From NCBI GenBank assembly GCA_028015205.1, contig CM051519.1, positions 43,815,979-43,879,978 on the forward strand: a stretch of DNA of 64,000 bases, read 5' to 3'. Under the pieces are notes generated by a model. The model saw only the letters and a list, made by a program, of their open reading frames with translations, made no database searches and had not been told where the DNA came from. This DNA comes from Mytilisepta virgata (taxonomy: Eukaryota > Mollusca > Bivalvia > Mytilida > Mytilidae). The translations under genes were made by a program, and so were the position numbers. Positions 49,300 through 57,915 of the stretch are shown here, in pieces. How positions within the stretch are numbered: the first letter of the stretch is position 1; each line of letters opens with the position of its first letter.

Positions 49300-49965
49300 A
49301 CTTTCAAAATATCCATGCTCAGTGTTCTTCGTAAAACCATACTGTTTTGGTGAATTTGTATTTGAACCTGCTCTTATAATTTTTGCTGTGAAGTTATTCA
49401 TGTTTACATTAACACAATTACAAAAGATAAACATGGAGGCCTGTAGCACTTTTCACAAAATATTTACGAGTAAAATTACTCTAAAGTCATACAGATTCTA
49501 GTATAACTTACGACAGATTTACTCTAAAGATATTTTGTGAAAAGGGCGCGTGAATATTATTCATTTAGTTTTTTATAATCAACCAAACTATGACAAAAAA
49601 AAGCTCTTATCTATTAATAAATTTACACGGATTTAGCTTTAGAAGTTAATTTATTTTCTTATATTACTACATTGCATTTTCATTAATAAAAGCTTTTCAT
49701 TTTATTTTAGTCTTCCTTCTCTAGGCGCTAACTACACTTGTGTATTAGCATGACACGCTTGGATTTATCTACTGATATTAAATGGGACACAATTATCAAT
49801 TTTATATCCTGTACCTTCCTTAAAATGGTTCTTAAGTCAAAGATGTTATTTCTGGCAAATATTTGTTTGCATCCTGTCTTTTCAAAAAAAATAAACAATC
49901 AGTAGTTCTGATTGTTCTATTGTATGAAAAATATTGTCATTATTAAGCTATTTGAATAACAAAGT

Positions 49966-50062
49966 AAAGAACGCAAATATACCTGAGTAGCAATCCAAAA
50001 AACGCAATCTATTAGACAGACAAAACCCAGCAAGACAAATGAACAACCACAAACAAAACAAA
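49966..50062 (-). mobile_element. Penelope-like 3' end, inverted fragment
   Basis: The ~97 bp are the reverse complement of the last part of the 3' region of the element that ends at 53751 (GCAAATATACCT, AGACAGACAAAACCCAG, AAATGAACAACCACAA). It stops about 25 bp before the LINE ORF1 methionine, so it forms an inverted repeat with 53650-53751. Confidence 0.75.
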
Positions 50063-50088
50063 TTGACACTGGAAACCGTTATATCAAA

Positions 50089-50511
50089 ATGGTTGATGTA
50101 GAAAAACAAGGAACAAATGTGACAATAAAAGACGCCCTATGCAAAATGGATGATATCACAATTTGTAGCCACTGGGTTAAATTCGTTGAAGTGGTGCAAG
50201 AATCACTTAGAAGAGGCCTAATAAAGGACACAAACATTGCAACTGGTATACGCTATATACAACTCACAAACTGTATCCCAATTATTCCTGTATTGACAAA
50301 ATTTGGACGTTTCGATGTTCGCATCTTCGCCGACAACAACCGAACCGAGTGTCTGTACTGCTCCAAAACTGTCCACCCATCTTATAAATGTAATATGAAT
50401 CAAACAAACCAATTCAAATCTCAAACACACCGCAAATGTTATAGATGTAACAGTCAAGAACATACAATAAAAGACATAGTGTGTTATAGGTGTAGCAAGG
50501 AGGGGCACTGA
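50089..50511 (+). pseudogene. LINE ORF1, N-terminal part with CCHC zinc knuckles
   Basis: 140 codons to a TGA at 50512. Residues 88-101 form a perfect CX2CX4HX4C knuckle (CLYCSKTVHPSYKC). A degenerate second knuckle follows (CYRCNSQEH), and a third (CYRCSKEGH) is cut by the TGA right after its histidine. After the TGA the same frame carries the remaining cysteine (QRECWAEEH), another stop, and then an acidic stretch (DAVDDEKSIDESEQHD) up to the Penelope insertion. Such proteins bind element RNA. Residues 10-80, with GRFDVRIFADNN before the knuckles, look like an RNA-binding fold but show no clear motif. Confidence 0.7.
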
Positions 50512-50630
50512 CAAAGAGAATGTTGGGCAGAGGAACATTAAATTTTTGGAGAATATATCCATAAGATTCAGGAAGGGCGAGATGCGGTCGATGACGAGAA
50601 ATCAATAGATGAGTCAGAGCAGCATGATTT

Positions 50631-53600
50631 AAGATGTCAGATGATCATCATTTCCAATACAAAAATGCTGACCTCTTTAAACAGATTGTGCCATGTGAAG
50701 TTATTTTAGATGACATCTTACAATATGATGACTCAATGCCACACTGCACCATTTCACCGTGCAAATCTAAAAATTGTAAAACTTGTAAGATTCTTATAAC
50801 AGAACCGTATTTTACAAGCAACTTAACGGGAAAATCTTACAACACTAGAAGTCATGATCATCTGACTTGTACATCGACTAACATTGTATACGGGGTAGAA
50901 TGTAATCTCTGTGGCTTGGTTTATGTGGGTGAAACAAAAGGTAGGTTAAATACAAGAATGAACGGACATAGATCAGGTATTAACAACAACGCCAATCAGG
51001 TTGTTTATCAGCATTTCAACCTTCCTGATCATTCCATCTTATCAATGAAAGTCCGTATATTAGAAAAAATATATCACCCTACTAATAATCCAAACCTCAG
51101 CACACCCCTTCGCAGACAAACAGAAGAATTTTGGATTAAGGAATTAGGTACCGCTATGCCATATGGTTGCAATGATAAAATTGACAGCATTGGGAATCTT
51201 TCAAGCCCAAAATGCAGCGAAATCAATGTGATGAATATTTTCAATATAACTCCACGCCGTAAACGCAGTCATGGTCATCGACATTACACTCCGCCTATTG
51301 ACCATGATATCTCCTTAAATGCGTTATTGCCGTACATACAAAAACCTTTAGGACTACATCACATTCGAACTAAACTATATTCCATTCCTTTGAGTAAGCT
51401 TAGCTCACTCCACAAAAAAGCATTGGAGCAACAAATCAAGAATTTTAATTCAGCTGAATACAAACTCGCTGCTGTGGTATCGGATATTGCTTCTCACAGA
51501 TTATTCAAACCAGTTCGCATCCATAACGACGAATCTCACCAAAGGTCGTTCCTCAAAGTTAACTTTGTTAATAAAGGCTTGGATGCCATAAATCTCAGCA
51601 ATATCCTTCACCACAAAACAGTAAAATCTAAAATTCCTCCATATTTCAAAGACCAAACTGTTCCACTTATTTCTTATTCTTATACAAAACCCATTGCAAC
51701 CAAGATTTTCAATTACAAACGGGCATTGCGGGACCTTAATTCCGATGACCTCAAGTCTAAACCCCCTGACTGCTCCTGTTCGACATCTCCATTCAATTAT
51801 AGTCCTGTGGGTCATGTTATCACTGGAGATCTCAATCTAGTTGATAATCAAAAGCTTAAAAATATGCTAGCTAAAGGCCCCAAATACCGAGAACCTCAGC
51901 CAATTAATTGGAAATACAATTTCAAGTTACTTATGGATTCGGTTGAGGACTATGCCAGAAAATGGACTTCAAAAGAACAGGAGCCTGCTGACACACTTTC
52001 AGAGTGGGTGAAGGCTATTAGGTCAATGATACAAATCAGAATTAAAAGCCTCCAAGGGTCTATGAGCACTAAAGCTATATCCATCTTTAAAGACCCTAAG
52101 GTTGTTGAAAACTTGACTCGCCTCCATGACAAATATGTAGTTGTCCCAGCTGACAAGGCCCCCAATAACATCGTTTTTGTTTGTAAGAACTATTATTTTG
52201 AGTGTCTTAGAAACGAATTGGGAATAGATAACACTGCGGGTAACCCAACTTATACACCGACCACACTCACTAAGCAGGAAGTCCTTGATAACCACAAGAC
52301 CGTTCTTCATTCCTTTGGCATTTCTACAAAGGATGAACAAATGGACCTTCCTGCTCTTTATTGGATTCCTAAACTACATAAGAATCCGTTTAAACAAAGG
52401 TACATTGCTGGGTCAGCTAATTGCTCTACAAAACCTCTTTCAAAGATTTTAACATCCATATTGACATGTGTTAAAGAGGGCCTTCAGAATTACTGTGAAA
52501 CATCATATTCCACCAGTGGCGTCAATCAGATGTGGATTCTTAAAAACTCCAAAAATTTACTTCAATATCTAAAATCAAAATCTTTGGCTACATGCAACAG
52601 CATAAAAACTTTCGACTTCTCTACACTCTACACTACCATACCACATTCTCAATTAAAAGATCGCTTAAAGCAACTAGTTCATCAATGTTTTTTCAAGAAA
52701 AATGGGACACGCAGGTATAAATTCCTTGTTCTAGGTAGAGAAAAGTCTTATTTCGTGAAGAACCACTCTGATTCTGACAAAAAGTATTCTGAAGATGAAA
52801 TTACAAAAATGTTAGATTTTCTCATAGACAACATATTCGTTGAATTTGGCGGTCTAATTTTTCAACAAACAATCGGCATTCCAATGGGAACCAACTGTGC
52901 TCCTCTCCTCGCCGATCTGTTTCTGTACTCATATGAAGCGGACTTCATTCAAGGGTTACTACATGAAAACAAAAAGAAACTAGCCCAATCCTTTAATTTC
53001 ACTTTTCGTTATATAGATGATGTGTTGTCGTTAAATAACGACAAATTCCAAGACTTTCTACATCTTATCTACCCCAGTGAGCTTGAAATTAAGGATACTA
53101 CAGATACACCAAAGTCCGCTTCATATTTGGATTTATTTCTTGAAATAGACTATGAGGGACGTTTGAAGACAAAACTTTATGACAAACGTGATGACTTCAA
53201 CTTTCCTATTGTTAATTTTCCCTTCTTGAGTAGCAATATACCAGCATCGCCTGCATATGGCGTCTACGTTTCTCAGCTTATCCGATTTTCAAGGGCATGC
53301 GTGAGTTACCCTGACTTTCGACAAAGAGGATTACTGCTGTCACAAAAGCTTCTTAACCAGGGTTTTATCAGGGATAAGTTGATGTCATCACTTAAGAAAT
53401 TTTACGGTCGTCATCATGAATTGATTGACCATTACAGTGTTCCAATATCTAAGATGATGTTGGACCTGTTCCCACTGTCGTAACCTTTCATGTGACCCCT
53501 ACGATTTGTGACTTCCACCGGATTGACCTTGTTGAACTTCACGACGGGTGCCGTATACGGAGCAGGAACTGCTTACCCTTCCGGAGCACCTGGGTTCACT

Positions 53601-53751
53601 CCTGGTTTTTATAGGAGTTCGTGTTGTTCATTGTTTTTAGTTTTCTGTGTTTATTTGTTGTGCTTGTGGTTGTTCGTTTGTCTTCCCGGGTTTGTCTGTC
53701 CAATGGATTACGTTTTTTTGATTGCTCCTTAGGTATATTTGTCCTTTTTAA
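50631..53751 (+). mobile_element. Full-length permuted Penelope-like element
   Basis: The single ORF is followed by a ~270-bp 3' region ending near TTTGTCCTTTTTAA. That 3' end is set by where the copies at 404 and 37810 stop matching. The 5' border is about 50600-50634 because the LINE ORF1 frame stays open and acidic until there. I see no clear target duplication. An inverted partial 3' end lies at 49966-50062. Confidence 0.8.
50634..53483 (+). CDS. Penelope-like element protein: N-terminal GIY-YIG endonuclease plus reverse transcriptase (Naiad-like)
   Basis: An intact 949-aa ORF, starting at the ATG at 50634 with an in-frame TGA just upstream (50625). In order: cysteine motif with C38, C43, C48, C51 and C79 (PCKSKNCKTC); GIY-YIG nuclease at about 82-185 (VYG 85-87, YVG 97-99, R108, catalytic E164/165); linker with C380-x-C382 (DCSCSTSPF); reverse transcriptase at about 500-880 (PADKAP, WIPKLHKNP, D661 in TFDFSTLY, GIPMGTNCAP, YIDD 793-796). 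It ends without a C-terminal nuclease. Classical Penelope proteins carry GIY-YIG at the C-terminus; the permuted order is that of the Naiad/Chlamys group. The enzyme would nick DNA and copy element RNA at the site. All catalytic motifs are present, so it may be active. Confidence 0.93.
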   Translation: MSDDHHFQYKNADLFKQIVPCEVILDDILQYDDSMPHCTISPCKSKNCKTCKILITEPYFTSNLTGKSYNTRSHDHLTCTSTNIVYGVECNLCGLVYVGETKGRLNTRMNGHRSGINNNANQVVYQHFNLPDHSILSMKVRILEKIYHPTNNPNLSTPLRRQTEEFWIKELGTAMPYGCNDKIDSIGNLSSPKCSEINVMNIFNITPRRKRSHGHRHYTPPIDHDISLNALLPYIQKPLGLHHIRTKLYSIPLSKLSSLHKKALEQQIKNFNSAEYKLAAVVSDIASHRLFKPVRIHNDESHQRSFLKVNFVNKGLDAINLSNILHHKTVKSKIPPYFKDQTVPLISYSYTKPIATKIFNYKRALRDLNSDDLKSKPPDCSCSTSPFNYSPVGHVITGDLNLVDNQKLKNMLAKGPKYREPQPINWKYNFKLLMDSVEDYARKWTSKEQEPADTLSEWVKAIRSMIQIRIKSLQGSMSTKAISIFKDPKVVENLTRLHDKYVVVPADKAPNNIVFVCKNYYFECLRNELGIDNTAGNPTYTPTTLTKQEVLDNHKTVLHSFGISTKDEQMDLPALYWIPKLHKNPFKQRYIAGSANCSTKPLSKILTSILTCVKEGLQNYCETSYSTSGVNQMWILKNSKNLLQYLKSKSLATCNSIKTFDFSTLYTTIPHSQLKDRLKQLVHQCFFKKNGTRRYKFLVLGREKSYFVKNHSDSDKKYSEDEITKMLDFLIDNIFVEFGGLIFQQTIGIPMGTNCAPLLADLFLYSYEADFIQGLLHENKKKLAQSFNFTFRYIDDVLSLNNDKFQDFLHLIYPSELEIKDTTDTPKSASYLDLFLEIDYEGRLKTKLYDKRDDFNFPIVNFPFLSSNIPASPAYGVYVSQLIRFSRACVSYPDFRQRGLLLSQKLLNQGFIRDKLMSSLKKFYGRHHELIDHYSVPISKMMLDLFPLS

Positions 53752-53780
53752 GTCAAGATCTTAATAAAAGCAATTAGACT

Positions 53781-54476
53781 GTTTTTAAACAAAAAACCGA
53801 AGAAGACGTATCCCATGCACAGACGGTAGTGCTTGGAGCTTCTAACTGCAAACGCATCAACTTTGAAAGGTCCAGTAACAATATACATATCTTTACCATT
53901 TCTGGTACTACACTTGATAAGGTGAACACTTTATTAGACATGGCTCATACTAAAGTTGACCCTGGAACTCTTAAGAATGTCATTGTGAACCTTGGTACAA
54001 ATGACTTGAGTAATCATAGACAGGACATTGAACAAGTGATAGTGAACGTTACAGACTGTATACATTCGGTTAAATCAAAATATCCCCATGCTAGGGTATG
54101 TTTTTGTAGTATTTTGCCCAGAAGAGGAAAGGGTGCATATGTTCAGGAGTTGAATACAAATGCCCTATCAGTGAATAGATTTGTTAGAAAACTGTGTGCA
54201 AACAGCACTTCACTTAAATTTATTGATTTGTGGTCAGACTTTACTCCAAACAATGTACTGAACAAAGCAATGTATGACTCGAATGATCCTTCTGGTGTCC
54301 ATATAAGTATTGTTGGTGCTGAAGCAATTAGAGACATTTTCTTTGATTTCATGCATACAACAAATATGAACGGTGAATACAAAACACCAAAGGATAGAAA
54401 AAGGTTACTTAGTTCAGAGTCTTTTCCTGGTTCTGCAGACAAACAGTTGTCAAACAAAATGTATACAGGTAAATAA
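53781..54476 (+). pseudogene. LINE ORF1, C-terminal part: SGNH/GDSL-like esterase domain
   Basis: The frame is open from after a TAG at 53775 to the stop at 54474. There is no ATG at the start because the ORF is the downstream half of a split gene; 53829 is a GTG. SGNH blocks are visible: block I VVLGASNCKRI (catalytic Ser in GAS, replacing GDS), block II ISGTTL, block III VNLGTNDLSN, and block V DPSGVHIS with Asp and His. CR1/L2-type LINE ORF1 proteins carry such an esterase, with an unsettled membrane or chaperone-like role. The tail ends in RKRLLSSESFPG. Confidence 0.75.
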
Positions 54477-54599
54477 TATAAACAAAACATGTGTTTATCA
54501 TCCCCCCCCCCCGTCTGTTTTAAGCATATTGTATTATAGATATCAAGGTGAACAATGTTATCACGTGGTATTGTTTTCATAAAAATGTTTTGCTTTTTT

Positions 54600-55200
54600 C
54601 ATGCACTGTGACATTCATCATAACATTGAATGTTAATGGTATGGTAGATGATAAAAAGCGTAATGCAATGTTTAACTGGTGTAAAAAGAAACCCATAGCG
54701 CTGATGCGGTAATTGTTATGTGGAAACGGGAGTGACAGGGTAAAAGTACGTGGAATCATGGTACCAGTAATTCAAAGGGAGTCTCTTTATTATTTTCCAA
54801 AAAAATTGATATGGAAATTACAGAAGGTAGACGCGATACTAGTGGAAGGGTAATCTCCTGCCGAATTAAAGCATCTGATAATTTTTATTTTAATATAGTT
54901 AATATATTTGCGCCGAACATAGCTGGTGATCGGAAGAGATTTTTTTCTGAGGAACTTCATGTCAACTTATAGGAAAAAAAATATTATCGCTGGAGATTTA
55001 ATTGCACGTTATCTAAATTTTTAGATCGAAAACATGTGCCAAAATATGACGAAGTCGGTACAACGGAACTTCGAACATTTTTAAACGAGGGTAATTTAGT
55101 TGATATTTGGAGACTTAGATATCCAAATGAAAAACATTATTCATTCTGTCGAGGAAATTCAAAATCGCGCATTTATCGGTATTGATAATGAACTAAATCC
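54600..55200 (+). pseudogene. LINE ORF2 remnant: APE-type endonuclease
   Basis: Broken in several frames, but motifs appear in the order of an apurinic-type endonuclease: TLNVNGMVDDKKRNAMFNW near 54623, NSKGVSLLFSK near 54770, NIVNIFAPN near 54895, AGDFN near 54990 (with a lesion after it), TTELRTFLNEGNLVDIWR near 55060 and SRIYR near 55168. The domain nicks the target for target-primed reverse transcription. Frameshifts and in-frame stops disable it. The ORF2 reverse transcriptase should follow but is absent. Confidence 0.72.
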
Positions 55201-55234
55201 CCATTTTTCATTGCAAAACATTTTTGTTATATTA

Positions 55235-55238
55235 AAGA
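55235..55238. repeat. Target-site duplication AAGA, left
   Basis: Four bases before the 5' LTR, matched by 61094-61097 after the 3' LTR. Confidence 0.75.
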
Positions 55239-55842
55239 TGTTATGATATTATAATTATTATATTTATTTATCTTGGCCTAATTTTTTTTGCGTAGCCTTA
55301 TAACATGTATACTATGTTTACATAATACTTATAGTTGTTTACCAAATAATGTTATAACTGCGCAGTTTAGGAATCACTGGAACAATAATAGATACTGATG
55401 GAATGACTAGAACTTTCTATTTGACTTACGTAATAATTCTGGTGTGATTCCAACTTCTACCCATTTCCAGAAGTTTTCGTTCTACAGTATATATACGGAC
55501 AAGAAATTTAGACTTTCAGAGCAGAACGTATTGGACCAGACATTCTTGTGTTCTCAGCTGTTGGATTTATTTACGTTTCACACATCATCCTTGACATACT
55601 TTTATTTACGTTACATCACACTAGATTGTGACTGATTGGATATAATATTCCGTTTGGATTCCCGCTACAGTGACGAGAAGAATTCCGGATTAGGAAAAGA
55701 CGGGGGATTTGGAACAGTTAAGTTGACATTTTAGTTTTGTGTAATATTTTTTGTAAACTTGTATATAATAAATGTTGTTAAATTTTATTATTGATTTGTG
55801 TCTTTTGTTGGCTACCATTTAAAGGTGATTTCGGCCGTAACA
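55239..55842 (+). repeat. 5' LTR (604 bp)
   Basis: Begins TG and ends CA. It carries TATATATA at 55488-55495, a candidate promoter, and AATAAA at 55767-55772, a candidate poly(A) signal about 280 bp later. That is the U3-R-U5 layout expected for an LTR. Confidence 0.93.
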
Positions 55843-55847
55843 GAAAT

Positions 55848-55865
55848 TGGGGGCTCGGGAGAACG
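55848..55865 (+). promoter_or_regulatory. Primer binding site, tRNA-Pro-like in its first 10 bases
   Basis: TGGGGGCTCG begins 5 bp after the 5' LTR. These ten bases equal those of the proline-tRNA primer site of murine-type retroviruses. The following eight (GGAGAACG) do not match, so another tRNA with a CGAGCCCCCA 3' end is possible. Confidence 0.55.
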
Positions 55866-55926
55866 TTAATATCTTATTAATTTTTTTCAGTATTTTTATT
55901 AGAATTAGCCAACAAAATTCTACAAA

Positions 55927-56754
55927 ATGGCATTTGATGCTGGTAAGTTTTTGAAAACGCCAGACCTGGAAGGGTTTGATAAATTAAAGAAAGAAGAATT
56001 AGTGTTGCTTGCTAAACATCTAAAAATAGATTTTAGAGCATCTATGAGAAAACAAATTATAAAAAATTTGGTAATAGACAATTTAGTTGATTTAGAAATT
56101 TTTGGTGAAGAGGCTCTTGACCTCAAGGTCGAAAATGTTGATGCTTTCAAATTAAAACGGCTTGAATTCGAACATGAACTTAAATTAAAACAATTGGAAA
56201 AAGAAGAAAGACAGGCAGAACTTGAAATGAGGGAAAGGTTAGAGATGGAGAAAATAAAAATGGAAATGGTCAAAGCAGAAAGAAACACTAAATATGAGTC
56301 AAAATCAGAAAATTTTGATGCGCAAAAAATATACGTTTGGTTCCTAAATTTTGTGAAAAAAACAGTTGATAAATTTTTTCCACAATTTGAGAAAATTGCT
56401 CAAAATCTAAAATGGCCAAAGCCTTATTGGACTACAATGCTGCAAAGTCTTTTTGTGGGCAAGGCCGCTGAAATTTACTCAGCACTTTCTTCAGAAAAAA
56501 GTTCTGATTATGACACTGTTAGACAGGAAGTTTTGAAAGCTTATGAGCTAGTGCCAGAAGCATATAGACAGAAATTTAGGTCTTATAAAAAGTTTGAAAC
56601 ACAAACCTATGTTGAATGTGCTAGGGAAAAAGAAGATCTATTTGATAAATGGCTTACGTCAAAGAAAATAGATAACAATTTTGATAAATTAAGACAATTA
56701 ATGTTATTAGAAGAGTTCAAGCAGTGTGTTAATTTAGACTTAAAAACACATTAA
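55927..56754 (+). CDS. gag: Gag (N-terminal part, truncated by an in-frame stop)
   Basis: 275 codons from an ATG 84 bp after the 5' LTR. The N-terminal third is lysine/leucine rich, and about residues 75-120 form a long charged coiled-coil (KLKQLEKEERQAELEMRERL). The rest holds a capsid-like region (WFLNFVKKTVDKFFPQFEKI, then KPYWTTMLQSLFVGKAAEIY). The stop TAA at 56752 falls inside the conserved end of the capsid, because the same frame carries on after it with TVETLQDAAVVSDNYTLSHK. So the stop looks like a mutation rather than the natural end of Gag. Gag would assemble element RNA into particles. Confidence 0.82.
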   Translation: MAFDAGKFLKTPDLEGFDKLKKEELVLLAKHLKIDFRASMRKQIIKNLVIDNLVDLEIFGEEALDLKVENVDAFKLKRLEFEHELKLKQLEKEERQAELEMRERLEMEKIKMEMVKAERNTKYESKSENFDAQKIYVWFLNFVKKTVDKFFPQFEKIAQNLKWPKPYWTTMLQSLFVGKAAEIYSALSSEKSSDYDTVRQEVLKAYELVPEAYRQKFRSYKKFETQTYVECAREKEDLFDKWLTSKKIDNNFDKLRQLMLLEEFKQCVNLDLKTH

Positions 56755-57915
56755 GATGACAAAACTGTTGAAACATTGCAAGATGCAGCTGTTGTTTCCG
56801 ATAATTATACCCTTTCACATAAAAGAAGTTTCAAAGGTCAAAATTTTAATACTTCAAGCGGAAATTACAAAAATCAAAGCACTGAGCGTACTGATAGTAA
56901 GCCTGTTGCACAGAATAAGAGTCCGTCTAGTTATAATATCTCTGGTCCAAAATTTGATACTTTTGAGAAGAAGGCACTAACTTGTGCTTATTGTAAGAAA
57001 AATGGTCACCTGATGGCTGATTGTTTTAAACTCCAGAAGAAGAATGAAAGAGATCATAAGCCCAAGTCCAGTGCTTGTACGACACCCGTTGTTACCAATA
57101 ATTTGGAATGTCCTGCGAGTCAGGCTTTTAAGTCCAGTTTTTGTGATTACATGGAGGATTATAAGCCCTTTATGTCTGATGGGTTTGTTTCTATTGTTAA
57201 TAATACTACTCCTCAGCCTATTAAGATTTTACGGGACACTGGAGCTTCTCAGTCTTTGTTGTTAGAAGATGTGTTGCCTTTGTCCGAGGAGACGTCCGTT
57301 GGTGCCTCCGTTTTGTTACGAGGTGTGGAGTTAGGTTGTATAGATGTTCCCCTCCATCGTATTTATTTGAAGTCAGATTTAATTACTGGACCAGTTGTTG
57401 TGGGTGTTCGTCCTACTCTCCCTGTTGAGGGTGTTTCATTATTGCTAGGAAATGATCTAGCTAGGAACAAAGTGGTTGCTGAACCAATTGTTACAAGTGA
57501 ACCAGTGGTGGATGTTAAATCATCTGAAGATGATGCTGAACTGTATCCAGCTTGTGCTGTTACTAGGGCAATGGCAAGAAAACAACAAGATGAGGATTTA
57601 CAAGAAGGCCAGTATAATTATATGGACCTTTCTGACACTTTCCATGCCGACATTGAAGGTCCCGGTAGCTCAAAAAAGGCCATAATAAGACCACCTGGTA
57701 CTAACAAACGTGTAATTATGCCATGGCCTGAAGTGAACAGCCATTCATTAGACAAAAGAACATTTAGGGAAGAACAGAATAAAGACCCTGAGGTTCTTCA
57801 GCTCGGCAAGAGGGCTCTACCCCAAGAAGAAGCAGACAAAGTGGCCGAATGTTACTACCATCAAGACAGCATTTTGATGAGGAAGTGGAGGCTTCCTGAT
57901 GCTATCCCAGAGTAG
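56755..57915 (+). CDS. Gag C-terminus with CCHC knuckle, and aspartic protease
   Basis: Same frame as the preceding Gag segment, open to TAG at 57913; the first ATG is at 56776. Residues (from 56776) 70-83 form CAYCKKNGHLMADC, a CX2CX4HX4C RNA-binding knuckle. The retropepsin active site DTGAS is at 154-158, with the later LLLGNDLA typical of these proteases. A linker of about 100 residues leads to the integrase. The protease would cut the polyprotein. The in-frame TAG just before the integrase is a second lesion. Confidence 0.87.
   Translation, partial: DDKTVETLQDAAVVSDNYTLSHKRSFKGQNFNTSSGNYKNQSTERTDSKPVAQNKSPSSYNISGPKFDTFEKKALTCAYCKKNGHLMADCFKLQKKNERDHKPKSSACTTPVVTNNLECPASQAFKSSFCDYMEDYKPFMSDGFVSIVNNTTPQPIKILRDTGASQSLLLEDVLPLSEETSVGASVLLRGVELGCIDVPLHRIYLKSDLITGPVVVGVRPTLPVEGVSLLLGNDLARNKVVAEPIVTSEPVVDVKSSEDDAELYPACAVTRAMARKQQDEDLQEGQYNYMDLSDTFHADIEGPGSSKKAIIRPPGTNKRVIMPWPEVNSHSLDKRTFREEQNKDPEVLQLGKRALPQEEADKVAECYYHQDSILMRKWRLPDAIPE

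Larger units (their letters stand above)
50063..55238 (+). mobile_element. Non-LTR retrotransposon (LINE) remnant with zinc-knuckle/SGNH ORF1, split by a Penelope-like element
   Basis: ORF1 part A (50089-50630) and part B (53781-54476) flank the Penelope-like element. An ORF2 endonuclease remnant follows (54600-55200). RNA-binding ORF1 with CCHC knuckles and an esterase, followed by an APE-type endonuclease, is the layout of CR1/L2-group LINEs. The reverse transcriptase part of ORF2 is not seen on either side of the LTR element. The 5' end abuts a Penelope fragment, so the LINE may be 5'-truncated. Confidence 0.65.

Noticed and set aside
53508..53732. 74-codon ORF after the Penelope protein, also seen on the minus strand at 37839-38081
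   Set aside because: It is the 3' untranslated region of the element. Part of the frame is shared between copies, but it has a non-ATG start and no motif; the likeness follows from nucleotide identity.
54143..54580. 145-codon minus-strand ORF
   Set aside because: Antisense to the SGNH domain, whose catalytic motifs are clear on the + strand.
55920..56288. 122-codon minus-strand serine-rich ORF
   Set aside because: Antisense shadow of the lysine/glutamate-rich Gag coiled coil.
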